DNA of 64,000 nt, taken from positions 91,206-155,205 of the forward strand of contig JAIXMP010000057.1 in NCBI GenBank assembly GCA_025677815.1. The letters run 5' to 3'. The notes under the pieces were generated by a model. That model worked only from the letters and a program-made list of their open reading frames with translations. It ran no database searches and had not been told where the DNA came from. Below, piece after piece: positions 22,438 to 34,961 of the stretch. Numbering within the stretch: position 1 is the first letter of the stretch; each line of letters opens with the position of its first letter. Source of the stretch: Phascolomyces articulosus (lineage: Eukaryota; Mucoromycota; Mucoromycetes; Mucorales; Lichtheimiaceae). A program made the position numbers and the translations under genes.

Positions 22438-25400
22438 CTAGTAAGTAGATGGATTGGCAGTATTGTTACTGAATTGTTGTTGCATCCATTCACCCCATTC
22501 ACCCATATCTAGGGAAACTGGCACCGAAGAAAATGGGTTACTTGGATCACTATGGAATGTATTCTGTAGATTTTGTTGATGAGGTGTTGATGATGTCGGT
22601 ATGGGTTGTTGAGGTGATAGGGTTGTTATTACATTTTGTAATGGTGGCGAAAAAGAGCTTATGGGTGCGGTCGTTGTTGGCTGTGATTGTGTATTTTCTA
22701 AACCATTATAAGACAATACAGATGTTGTTGTTGCTGTTGATGGAGAGATTTGAGTTGGCAAAGTTTGTGGTTTTGCAGTATCAGTAGTAGACTGATCCAC
22801 TGTACCTGGTAATGGAAATGAAGAAGTGGATATATTTCGTAAAATACTTTCTAATTCACCTGGACTGCAAGTTTGGGTATCATATCCAAATTGTCTAATA
22901 GTATATGCTTCAGATCCATTCGAAGGTGGTTGATAAGTACTATTCGATGTTGTATTGGCTGCTAGTGGCGGTGCACTTACGGGTAAATAAGAACCTCCAT
23001 CCCATCCAGTATCCCACGATTGTAAATCTAAATCATTGTTTGTTTGATGTTCAATAAAATTTGGTACTATCGGTGGTGTAACAGTGGCAGTGGCAGTAGT
23101 GGCTATAGCTGCTGCTGCAGCCACTGTCGTTGATGAAGAAGAAGATGTTGTTGGTGTTGCCACATTTGTATTCATACTACGAGGAGATGGCTGTTGTAAT
23201 GGTGATACTCCTCGACCCACATCTGAAATTTTTCTTGGAATACCTGATTCCACCCACGTCTTTTCTTCTTGTTGAATATTTTGTTCTTTGTCTACAGTCG
23301 TTGGCACTGGTTCAGTAGTATTATTCGCGGTTGTGGATGGTGGTGTTATTGTTTCTACTGCTGTAGCAGCTTCGTCATTGGTCGGGCTACCAGCTTCTGA
23401 TTCCATTGGGATGTTCATTGTGTCAATGATAAATTTCAAGACTTTGTAAAGCTGTGTAGCACGTTTCGACATGGGCTGAATCTTCGTTACCAGTTCCATA
23501 GTTTTATGGAAATAAGCTTTACTTGGTGCTGCGATCCTTCCATCTGGACTCCTTGAATTGTAAATATGAATCAATGAAAATTGCAAGATAGGTGTAATAT
23601 TAAAACAATAAGGAAGCATAAGATAATCGCGTATGGACATGCGTTCAGCAATGCGAATTCCGCGTGTCGCTGCACTTGTACTTATACGAAATGATGAATA
23701 AGAAGGTCGATCATTGTTGTTGGTGTCACGTTCGATAAAAGGTCGATGTAGTAGAATTAAACATCCAAAATAACTCAACAGGAAGGATGCTAATATCACC
23801 ATCATCATTCGTGGATTTAGTATATTAAAAGATTTTTGATATAATGATTCAACAAAGAACAAGAAAAAAGATATTTACCAATAGTAGGCGCAAAATAACC
23901 AGTAATTTCATCGAAATCTTTATATTTGATCCTTTCTAATGCTGTGGGGAATCCAAATCGCCATTCTGTCAATTCATGATCAAGTCGTGTTACTATTTGA
24001 TTCCAACCATATTTGAGTGAAATTTTTCGGGCTCTTGGTGTATAGAGTGCTTGAAGAATATGTCCCAAAATCTCAGAAAGCTTGATAAGTTGAATAAAGA
24101 GTTGATATATTTCAACACGACCTTCAGTAGATTCTGGTCGAAACGTTGCAGACGGGAATCGTGGCCATGCATCATCATCTTCATCCGTTGGGTCATCAAG
24201 AACTTCTGCCCAGCTCTCTGACGGATCCGGATAACCAACATCATTATCCTATATTATTTTCGTCGTAATATAAATGATTGATAAATAAAACAGAAAAATT
24301 CTCTTTCTCTTGATATAAACTTATCAAAGCTTACCTCATCATAGATACTGAGAGGTCGTCCTACATTGGCTGCTTGGAATCGATCACTAATATATAATGA
24401 CCACCATACACGTTTTCGCGTTTCTTTTTCCTGCTCTGGAATATCCCATCCATCACAATCTCTGTTGATTGCAAAAAATTGTGCCTTTTTTTTTAAAAAA
24501 AAAAAAAAAGCATGAGAATTATTATTCTTTACCCCGATTCATCCCAGGTTTCCCTGATGTTTCTCTTACCAGACGAATCGCAGCACCACTCATAAGCCAG
24601 CCTTCCGATTCACTTGAAGAAACATTCCCACTTGTGTTGTATATAATAACCGTTGTCTGTACAGTTGAAACACTGGATCTTGGAGGGTTGATTGTTGCAA
24701 TAGCATGTGCCTGTTCAAAGAATCGAATGTGCCAATTTTCAGGTGCCTCACAACAATGTAATTCAGGATATGCATTGGAACTCTCTTGTTTTCGTGACTC
24801 AATCTCAATAAACCTTGCAGCGGCACCAAACATGGCATTTAATAATTCTGCACTCGGGTATGTATCTGCTTGATCACGATACTGTCGTAAGAATTCACCT
24901 TTGTTGATCACAGGTAATAATGGATGTACATTCATAAAATAACTAAAATCGATTATTCGAATGTTAGCTCTCCTCTTTTTAACTTTCCCCATCCATTTCA
25001 TTGTATTGGCTCTTTCCATTTCTTTTATTACTCTTATTTTCCATCCTTTCAAGTAGAAATCCATGTAAAATATCCTTTTCCTCTTCTTCCACTTACATTT
25101 TCATCAAACGATCACTCGTATAACGATCCACGCCTGACATAGAATAAATCCAATGATTGATGCCTGTTACCGTCTTTGGAATAGGGGGCCCTCTAAATCG
25201 TCTTTTTTCCAAAGGGTCATTTGTAGGTGATACCATTTCCACGAAATGTTTTCCCACTTTACGAAAATGTTGTCCACCCACTTCATAAATATCTCTTGGA
25301 ATAATGTGTTTACGAAATATTTCGAGTTCAGGCAAATCGCCCATAAAACGAACACTGTCCAAAGTATCACCTCTTTCTTGTTTATTTTTAGGATAGGGTA

Positions 25401-26068
25401 TAAAACGTCGACCTTTTTCTTTTGGTGAAATCGATGATCGTGCTGCGGTGGATGGTAATGTGGATGCTGTAGTGGATGCTGCTGGTGCTACAGGTGCTGT
25501 CGGGACTGAATAATGGCCACAATTCAATAATGTGGATTCGATTTTTCGTATTCGTTTTTCGAGTGTGTCAACATATCTACTTCTATTTTTTTTTTTTTGT
25601 CATGTTAATATACTTTAATTGTATTTCAAAAATAATACAAGTTTGATAAGAATAAAATATACCCTTTTGGTGGACCTCGTTTTTTTGACCTGTTATTTTA
25701 AAATAGTAGATATAGAAATATTTTGTAAGAGGGACTTCTTTCTTAATATGAGACTAAAATAAACATACCCGTCTGTAAATTCACAAGCAACACCATAGCT
25801 TATGCAACTTGAACATGGTTCACCTGGTGCACCATAACATTTTGATTTTTTACGTCTACAGAAATCACTTTAAAAGATAATAGTCGCAGGAAAAAGACAA
25901 TATTTTTTTTAAGTTTTCTTCTTTTTTTTCCCGCCTTCATATTAAAAAAATAAGGAATAAGATTTACCATGCACGTGCTGTACGCGATCGTTTTGATTTA
26001 TTATCTTTTTTATTTGATCCAGATGTTGATGACTGATGAGAAGTTTTAGATTCAAATGGTACATTCAT
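22438..26068 (-). CDS. Zn2Cys6 fungal transcription factor with fungal-specific TF domain
   Basis: Sequence-specific DNA-binding regulator; target genes unknown. Minus-strand exons 26068-25968, 25867-25769, 25689-25663 (27 nt), 25576-25097, 24942-24533, 24459-24335, 24248-23879 and 23789-22438 give 987 residues. The binuclear zinc cluster is near residue 34: CDFCRRKKSKC, then EPCSSC and a final Cys six residues on (C-x2-C-x6-C-x7-C-x2-C-x6-C). It is followed by the linker KKRGPPKGYVDTLEKRI and a coiled-coil-like helix. The middle homology region shows YFMNVHPLLPVI, WLMSGAAIRL, RKRVWWSLYISDRF and VGRPLSIYDE. The C-terminal 350 residues are rich in Ser/Thr/Pro/Gln and look like an activation domain. 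The exon-six junction (24533/24459) uses an AGAG acceptor and leaves a slightly long insert, so that join is the least certain. An in-frame upstream ATG at 26281 was rejected because the added stretch is low-complexity. Confidence 0.87.
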
Positions 26069-26733
26069 TTGAAAAATGAAAAAAAAGTTTGAGAAAGAGG
26101 AAAAGACAGGTTTTTTTTTTATTTCTGTGTGTATTATTATTATGTGAGTGTGAGTGCGAGTGTAGTAGTATAAGGTAAAGTTAGTAGTAAAGATATCCAA
26201 ATAAGGAAGAGTACGGTTAATTGGTTTCGCCATTTTGAATTTCTCTGCTTGATTATTTATACCAGCATGTAAAAAATCCACTAAGATGGGTGCTCATAGT
26301 ATTTTCCTTTGCTGACACAACATTAAGCCATTCTTTCTCAGATGACTCTATAATACAAATTTATATACCACTGTAGTACTGCAAAACGAAAAATATGTCA
26401 AAATGTTGATCGGGCGCATTATTTCTTATCTCATTAGCATTTCTTGATTATTTTTTTTTTTGGTATTATATAAACATGATTCTTATTAGTGGTTTGGTTA
26501 CTAAGATCCAATTGACCCATGTGATAATTATTATCCCGTAATCTTGGCAACGTCAATAATAGAATATGTAAATATCATATAAATTTTTTTAATACAAAAC
26601 ATGTAACATTGTAACAAATGGAAATTTTTTCTGAGAGGGAAAAAGAAGAGTTGTAAAAAGAGAAAAAAATGGATGCCTTATATAAGTGTACTTTGTTTTT
26701 TTTATCTATTTGCAATATGTAAAGAGAGAGACA

Positions 26734-26768
<35 letters not shown>

Positions 26769-26996
26769 GTAAAAAAAGAAAGAAAGAGGGCAATGTACGA
26801 AATGATAAGGAGAAGAAAGAAATATAAAAAAAGAGAATTGTAATATGTATAGTATATGCATATATAGAAGAAAAGCGGATGGTGTTATATGTAAAGAAGT
26901 TGAAAAAGTGAGAAATATAATACTAATAAGAATAAATACATATCCACATATCACAACAGAATAACTCCTTTTTCATTCTTTCTTTGTAAAACCAAT
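26069..26996. other. Intergenic between the TF start and the Sse1 stop
   Basis: Holds the promoter side of the zinc-cluster gene and the 3' flank of the chaperone gene. A (GT)n run at 26734-26750 passes directly into a (GA)n run to 26769. No gene found. Confidence 0.55.
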
Positions 26997-29690
26997 CTAA
27001 TCAATATCCATATCATCCTTCTTTTCCTCAGTGTTTTCAGCAGGTTGTTCCTTCTTTTCACCATCTTCCATAGGAGTATCTTCAGCAGGCTTGGGTGCAG
27101 GCTTAGGCTTGTTCAAGATAGGTGTAGCGAAAGCAACAACAGCGCTTTCTTCTTGAGCAATATCACGGGACAAGACAACAGGAGTATCATGCTTGGGGAC
27201 CTTTTCTTGCTTGGCCAATTGCTCTTCCAACCAGCGGCGAGCACGGTCGCAGCGGTCGACAATATCTTGCTTGTCTTGAGGAGGAATGTGTGAGTACTTG
27301 TCATCAGAGCTCATGGCTTCTTCAGTAAGACGTTGCAAAGTAGCACGCAAAGCACGATCAGCACGAGGACGTTCTTCAGCTTCACGGTAACGTTCAACAA
27401 CAGGGTTACCAATCTTCTTCAAAATATCGAGCTTTTCAACATAGACAGACTTGGGTTGGTCATCACCTTCATCGTAGATCCAGTCAACAACGGCGTTCAA
27501 GTCACTGCAGAATTTATCCTTGATGGAAGGATCAATGTAGGCACCATAAGCACCATCAATCTTATCACGCATTTCGTAACCATATTCTTCAAGAGAGTTC
27601 TTGGCAGCTTCAGTGGCAAAGATCAAACGATCGTTGGCAGCCATTTGACTTTCCTTTTCGGCATATTGGTCCAACAAAGCCTTGCTCAAAGCAGTGGTTT
27701 GAGAGACAACCGATAAATCGGCCTTCTTCACAATCTTCTTAACCTTCTTAGTTTCCTTTTCACCATCCTTGTTGGTGAATTCTTCTTCAATTTCCTTTTC
27801 TTCGACAGTGTAAGCAGATTCGACGGAAAGGATACCGTGGATGTTGAGTCTAACCTTGACCTTGACTTCGGAAGGTTGATCAATACCCTTAATGGTGTAT
27901 TGACCGATCCAGGGGTTGATGCCACGGGGCAATTCAGCGGGGTTGACATAGGTGGCTTCCATGGAGAAAGGTTCGCTACGGTGGAAAGTCAAAATCTTGG
28001 TAGAAGGAATCGAGTTGTTGGTATCAAAGACAACAATCTCGGTATCTTCTTCTTCGGGAGTGGGGGCCCAAGAGAGCTTGATGGGGTAGCTGCAGACATC
28101 TTGAACACGGAAGTCACGGACCTTGAAGACAGGGGACAACATGGCGCATTGAAGAGCAGCACCACGAGAGACAGCTTCATCTTGGTTCAAAGTGGTAGAG
28201 ATTTCCATACCAAGGACCTTGGTGATAGTAGTCTTGATAGCAGGGATACGGGTAGTACCACCAACAAGTTCGACAGCATCAATATCTTCGACCTTGAGAC
28301 CAGCGTTGGCCAAAGCCTTGTGGATAGTATCGGCGGTACGACCGAACAAACCTTCAGCCCATTCTTCAAAGTCGGTACGGTTGACAATGGTAGAAACATC
28401 ACGATCATCCATAATAGATTCAATGTTGACAGGAGCTTGAGGGTTAGCAGACAAGACACGCTTGCAACGTTCAGCAGCAACACGCAAACGCAATTGAGCC
28501 TTCTTGTTGCTGTAGACATCAATCTTGAACTTTTCCTTGAATTCTTCGGCCAACTTGTCCATGATGACCTTATCAAAGTCACGACCACCGAAATGCAAAT
28601 CGTAAGCGGCACCACGGACAGTCAATTGACCCTTCAAGAAAGAGACAACGTTGACAGAGTAATCAGAGTGACCAATATCAACAAAGACAACGTTCTTGGG
28701 CTTATCTTCGGGCAAATCGAGTTTGGTAATACCGTAACCAAGGGAAGCAGCAGTCAAGTCATTGACAAGACGCAAGCAGTTCAAACCAGCGATTTCGGCA
28801 GCAGACAAGACAGCACGACGTTGAACTTCGGTGAACCAACCGGGAACAGTGATGACACAGTCGGAGACGGGAATGTTGATTTCAGCAGCAGTGGTCTCCT
28901 TGAGCTTGCCAAGGTACATGGCAATCAATTGAACGTTAGAGAAGGTTTGTTGTTCGCCCAAGTAGTTAACCTAACACCATATTATTTTATATAGTTGCAT
29001 GAAAGATTTTTTTAGCATAATGATATATACCACTTATAGTTTCTCTCCCTTTTCCCATAATTTTTTTTCATTGGCAGTCTTCCAGATCAACTCCTCCCGC
29101 CCCTCCCCGTATTTATAATATTCCATCTTAACGTTATTATTTATTTTTACCTTAACACCAGCCATACCGTCAACATCAGCAAGTTCAACGGGAGTCAAGT
29201 TCTTTTCAACTTCTTGAATCTCGGGATCGCTGAAAGAGCGACCAGCAAGACGCTTCAAGTTGCTGCAAGTGTTCTTGAAGTTGCTAACTTCTTGAGTCTT
29301 TGCAGATTCACCAAGGAAGCGTTGCTTCAAACCAAACGACACGAGAGAACTAACAAAAAAAATATAATAGAGTTGTAAATAAATAAAGTGTTCTTCTTAT
29401 CGTTGTTTCCTTGCTGGTATGTATAGAGTGCGGATAGGATAAAAAGGGTGTATGCTTTTTCAAATGGTGTTTTTTTTATTTGCTTACGGAGTTGCGCGAT
29501 TGGAGACTTCGTTGCAGATAACGTCAATACCACGGTTTCTGGCAACCGAGATGACAGCTTGAAGATTTCCCACATCAAAACCCTAAAGAAATACACTTTT
29601 AGTCACTTATTTATTCAAGCAATGAGTGTCATTTCTCATTAACGGGATCAGAAAAAAAAAGAGAATAGTTCATCTTACCACGACCGACAT
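26997..29690 (-). CDS. SSE1: Hsp110-family chaperone / Hsp70 nucleotide exchange factor (Sse1-like)
   Basis: Cytosolic Hsp110: binds ATP, acts as exchange factor for Hsp70 and holds unfolded proteins. Minus-strand exons 29690-29679 (12 nt), 29582-29488, 29349-29151 and 28970-26997 give 759 residues; yeast Sse1 has 693. The N-terminus reads [19 protein letters not shown] (Hsp70 phosphate-binding loop in its Hsp110 form), with RATPSLVSFG and the Hsp110-typical [48 protein letters not shown] and [14 protein letters not shown] complete the nucleotide-binding domain. An acidic Lys/Glu insert (about residues 505-525) and the acidic tail ending DDMDID are also Hsp110 traits, and EEVD is absent. All three introns are in the first ~550 bases of the gene, leaving a long terminal exon. 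The plus-strand open frame across this exon is an artefact of its codon bias. Confidence 0.96.
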
Positions 29691-29886
29691 TTTTTATAAG
29701 TATATTCAACTAAGAAAGAAGAGTGGGCTAAAAAATAAAATGGGTGTCACTTTTTTTTTAAGAAATTTTTTACCTGAGTATTACAGCGTCCTCTTTTTGC
29801 TTAGCCTTCTTCTATCAATTCCGCTTACATGTTCTTTGACTTTCTTCAAGATTCCTTTTCATTATGCAGTTTCTATATTTTGAGTC

Positions 29887-29904
29887 ATTCGAGAATTCGA
29901 GAAT
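29887..29904. promoter_or_regulatory. Candidate heat-shock element upstream of the Sse1-like gene
   Basis: Two overlapping copies of ATTCGAGAAT (29887-29896 and 29895-29904) each form a head-to-head nTTCnnGAAn dimer, the HSF1 unit, about 200 bases before the chaperone start. The overlap puts the two dimers out of perfect 5-base register, so a continuous trimer site is not present. Hsp110 genes are classical HSF targets. Confidence 0.4.
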
Positions 29905-32219
29905 AGCTGACTTCCCCAAATTCTCATTATTTAATCATCATGATTATTATCATGATATAGACAAACAATTTACAATATGTATTTTGAAATAAAGCACTAG
30001 TGTCCATGGAAATAATCTCTTTATTTTATTTTATTTTGCTGGGGTTTGCTTATGGATTACACCACCCCACCTTTATCGGTATATTTGGTAAATGTATAAA
30101 AACGCCACTCGAATTTTTTTTTACTTTTGTTCTCTCTTTTCCTTGTACTTTTACTCCTTTTTTCTTCTTCTTGATTCAGTGATTTTTCTTTTCAAGCTTA
30201 TAGATTCCAATAACAAACAGGTACTGTGCATACATTGAAAAAATGCATTAAAATTGAAATGTAGAGTATAGGTTGTTTCAAATTAATATCCTTAAAGAAG
30301 GATGTGTTAAAATGGTTTGACAGTATGACCACACTTAGAAGATGACCACAAAGTTCTGGGCCGCTTGCCAAACAAATCGTGATATTCTTCTCCCCCCTAA
30401 CTTTCATTAATCCCTTCGACATATATATGGAATATTATTTTTATCGACCAGCAATTTATATTATACATTATGATACGACAAAATCACGCAAATGGAGTGC
30501 AATAACATATTACATTCTCTCCTACATATTTTATTATCACGGGAAAAATGGAAAGGATAAATCTGTTGTGTTCGAATATCTTAATTGAAATACTACTATT
30601 TACATAATAGTTATATATAAATAGGTACCCATCATTTAACACAATAATAATATAAATATTGCCATTTATTTTATGCCATGTCAAAGTCAATCGATATACT
30701 TTCTATTAAAAGTCTCTACTTCATCTGTTCGTATGCATACAGAATTGTTCATTGTTTTGATTATATTATAGAATGAATGATATCTACCACGCACAAGCCA
30801 TAAGCATAATAGTTCATCTAACGACGTTTCATTTCCAATCAAATCACCAATTAGCACAGTTTGAAGTTCATGGAATAATACTATTCGGACAAACTGGACT
30901 GGATACATTCATCAGTTGAACACCAATATCTCGAATACAATATATACTAGCAAGGATCTTAAGAAAGATTTTAAGATGGAGGAAGAAGAGAGTCTAAATC
31001 ATTATAGTCAATAACAAAGATAAATCTGCAACTACGTAGTTGGAATACTATTAACTTCCATGAGACAGTGAGTGTCATATATAACTTTTTCTGAAAATGA
31101 TTACTTATATTTAATGACACAAACAACTGGCATTCCTGTTGGTGGCATCGCTTGCAGGGACACGAAAAAATGTGTGTGAGAGAGAGAAGGCGAGAGAGGG
31201 TATGGTATGTCAATATATATGTTGCGATTGTTGGCTTTATTTTCAGTTTTTTAACATTCTACGTACGTATTTACATATTCACTGCTAAAGTTCAGCGAAA
31301 AATAATTCATTTCAAATACTTCCTATATATTAAACTATACAGGAAGTTTAAAAACTTCGCTTTGTTTCTTGGACAAACAATACAATAATATATAAAATAT
31401 GTTAGCCGTATTGAATGTTGTTAACATTCTTTTTTTAACTACAAGGCGCATATTTACAAGATAAAAAATATATTTAGTGGCCATATACCCAAGCTTTTTT
31501 AATATGCTTTAAATTGAAGGAATATCCTTGTTAATAACCCAAGTTATACCATTCACCATGCTTCAATAGGTCGCCATAACACCATCAAACTTTCCCACAA
31601 TATTCACGAAAACTATAACTTTATATTATTATTTATTTTGCTGAAACCTTGTCCAAAATTGGACTTTTAGGTTTATTTATGCCTTTTAAAAGTTGGAACA
31701 CCAACAAAAAACCTAATTAATATCGTAAAAGGTCCTGAAAGACTCGTTTCCGTTAATGCAATTGTACTCTCCATGTATTGTTGATTTGAGACAATTCACA
31801 CAACTGTTGTCCTGTAAGCACCACAATAACATTCCCATACTTTTTCCAAATACCATGCAACACTTGGCTTTTACTGTGTGTATTGACAAAAAAATACTGC
31901 GCCTATAGTCGAGAAATGTGCAATAATTAATCACTTTATAGGGGAATCTGTATATGGTTAAATTGTGTTAAAGAATAATTACTGACCAAGAAGAATCTGT
32001 CAAGTGATTACTTGCCGATAGATACTTGAACATTAACCCCGCAAACTCGACCCCAAAATGTGCACTCGTTCGTGTTTGTTTTATTGAAGCTTGTTCCATA
32101 TTGAAATACTCCAAAAGTTAGTAATAGACAGAACAATGGTCCAGAGCAATTCATTCGCTTATGTGTCTCTTTACAATGGTCCCCTTTAATTTCACAGCCA
32201 AAATTCCCCCTTTTTTTTT
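29905..32219. other. Gene-poor AT-rich interval
   Basis: Only short frames without motifs on either strand. The frames at 30687-30908 and 31713-31934 (-) have more mixed composition but no recognisable family or splice context. Confidence 0.45.
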
Positions 32220-32361
32220 GATGAAAATAGAGATGTGAAAGTTAACGAGAGCGGTTTTACTACGTATTTCTTAGTATATTTTTATGTCCCTATGGACCAA
32301 ATTATTGCGAGGATAACGAGAGTTAAAAGTTAATGAATATGAAATTAACGAGGATCCACTG
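32220..32361. mobile_element. pogo/Tigger-like transposon terminus (remnant)
   Basis: Read on the minus strand from 32361, the sequence begins CAGTGGATCCTCGTTAATTT, the characteristic start of pogo/Tigger-type terminal repeats, and is flanked by TA at 32362-32363. Inside, TCTCGTTATCC (32308-32318) and a TGGTCC/GGACCA pair (32290-32304 region) and a second AACGAGAG (32244-32251) match the usual subterminal layout. I did not find the matching other end or a transposase, so this is a solo end or a MITE-like relic. Confidence 0.5.
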
Positions 32362-32929
32362 TATCAATTTGAGCTTTTTCCATTCTCATAAACTTCGGTT
32401 ATTGGTAGTTTCCTTGTTTAACATTTGCAGGTCGTGTTTGAATATTATCACTTTCTTTTAACAATCGTCTGATTCTTTCCACAACTTTATTTCCTACTTC
32501 CTAAAAGTTCTTTCTCAGGAAAACTAGATTTGCTATCATACTGCTTCCAAAAAACACGAGGTGGTATATTTTTTTTTCAAGCATACCCGGTCTCATCATT
32601 GATCATCATGGTATTGTGTAGACCAAGCACTGAACCCAATATATATAAAAGTTTTGTTCCCAATTTTTGTTTTGTTTCAGTCGATTGTGTTTTAAGTACA
32701 GGGAAAACCATTTCTATTAGAGTAAAGAGTAGAGGGAAGAAACTGAGTGTCCTATTCTAAATAATGCTACTTTTCTTATAGCAATTACATTGTCCCAGCA
32801 AGTTGAGATTTCAAAATTTGTTTCATTATAGTTTGCCCTTAGTCAAGGTAATCATATGTTTATATTAACCCACGTACGTACCATGCATAAAGTATCCAAA
32901 TTTGATGTATTTATCAATTGGTTGCTATT

Positions 32930-33390
32930 GCACGTGTACACCAACAATTAAATGGTGATTACCATGAGATGATTGAACGTGTATATTCGGCACCCAACAA
33001 GAAGTAGCATGATTGGATCAGCTTAGAATGTATTACCTATGGTATTATCGACAAAGCTATTGAACTCATTCTTTCAAATGCTGTTGTCAACGATTACATC
33101 GTCTTATCATTCGCTATTGGTAGAATTTCCATATGGAACATTGCCAACGAGTATGTATTTCCAACGTCTTAGAGCCCTTGTTGGATGCAGCCACACACCA
33201 TACTCCCATTCAAAAAGCCAGCTTGACGCTGAACGACAACAACAAAGGGGGGCCATTCCGTATCAGTATCTTCAAAGGGAGGAGGATTTCTCGGCGCCTT
33301 GCCACGCTTACGCCGATTCTCTATCAAAATATGAACACGTCAAAGATACTTTATATTAGGATGTCCTTCATGAATCCTGATGATATATAG
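32930..33390 (+). pseudogene. Decayed gene fragment, possibly ankyrin-repeat type
   Basis: One frame reads IARVHQQLNGDYHEMIERVY, an in-frame stop at ~33016, then ISLECITYGIIDKAIELILS and NAVVNDYIVLSFAIGRISIW, where helix-turn-helix spacing resembles ankyrin repeats. Another frame from 33133 continues with coding-like composition (PLLDAATHHTPIQKASLTL, again ankyrin-like) to 33390. No complete repeat is present and the assignment is weak. Confidence 0.3.
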
Positions 33391-34961
33391 GCAAGAGTTG
33401 ACTTACACACCCGTCCAAGGCTAACACATATTACTTTGTGTGTTGCATATCAAGAACAAAAAAGTAGCGCTAATATTAATATAATATGCTTCTCCATTAC
33501 TCTAAAGTGACGACCTTAGTAACTCTTGAACAATGTTATACCATCACCATCTTCATCCTTCTTCAAAACAGTACCAATATTAATGATGTTGTTGTTCTTG
33601 GACCCATGTGTAGTATATTAAAACACTAGAACCAATCACTTTCATTAGTATACGATGTTATAAATAAAATGTTTTGAATGATAAGGAATTACAAACTTGC
33701 TATTTGAAACATATTGGATGACGACTGTCTGATAATGCCATATTAGACTATGGGGAATTCATCATGAGTCCATATCAAAATAATGAATATACATAACACT
33801 TTCAAGTACTATATTATAAAGTAGTAGCTCATGGAGATATAAGTACTAGGATATTTTTTCAACAAGTTTCCCCGCTTCGTAAAATTACATATTTTCTACT
33901 TGGTTCTTTTCTTTTCTCTCCTCTCTTTTCTTTACTACTTTTTCTTTTTTTTTTATACAACCTTTTTTTTTTCTTTTGCTCAATCAATTCCCACTTCCTT
34001 TCTTTCTTTCTTTCTTTTTTTTTTTTATAGATCTTTCAATGTTTTAAAAAAAAGCACCATTTCAAAATTGATCCGAAAATAAAAAATAATAATACATACA
34101 CTACTTGTTGGTCCTATTTTTTTTTTCTTTACTTTATATTACTGCGTCGTTCCAATATGATTATTTTGATGATATATAAGAATATTAATATGTAATATAT
34201 ATATTACTCAGATGCATCCAAATACGAATACTTTTTTTTTATTATTACTATTCGTATATATATATAGATAGACTCTCTGATTATCAAGACAAAAAAAAAA
34301 GCTCCTTATTTAATTAGGGTTTTTTTTTGGGGGGGAGAAGTACGAGGACATTTTTTCTTTTTCTTTTTTTTAGAGGCAAAAAAAACGTTTTTTTAAGGAC
34401 GATCATGCACACACACATAATTCAAAGTTGTTTTCCGACACCAAAAAAAAAGTGAAACAATTTCGTACGACATTATTACCTATTATTCTTTCTATTTTAA
34501 CAAAAAAAACCCATACATACTACATAATACATCATAATGATGATAATGATATATTATTATATATCATTAGTCATTTCACTTTTTTTTTCATATATATAGA
34601 ATTGATTCTTTTTTTTTACTTTTTCCTTACATGAATAATGCATGGTTGATCCATGATTGAAAGCAAGGTAGATATTATATGAATTGGAGTTCTATTTGAA
34701 AAGAAGGAGGAAGGGAGGAAGGGAGGACGGATACTTTGCCGACACAATAACGCAAGAGAGAATCACATTAAAAAAGAAAGAGAGAGAGAGAGAGAGAGTA
34801 CCAGCATCCCATATTTTCATTTTCCGCTCCCGTTTTTTTTTTCTTTTGCAAAAATTTGCTTATTGGTTATTTGCCGCTTTTTCTTTTTGACTAACTCTCT
34901 TTTTTTTTACAACTTTTTTCTTTTCACATCATAACAATTTGACTTTATCATTATTTTATCC
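33391..34961. other. Intergenic, promoter side of the PWWP gene
   Basis: No gene seen. T-rich and A-rich homopolymer runs are dense from 33890 to 34960, with a GGGGGGGAG block at 34329 and a GAGAGA run at 34776-34798. Confidence 0.5.

Noticed and set aside
24533..24560. Alternative donor CTG|GTAAGA ending transcription-factor exon five early
   Set aside because: Using it leaves no in-phase continuation into the DCDGWDIPE exon, whereas the later donor does.
27837..28994. 385-codon open frame on the plus strand
   Set aside because: It lies exactly opposite the long Sse1 exon and reflects that gene's codon bias; its translation shows no domain.
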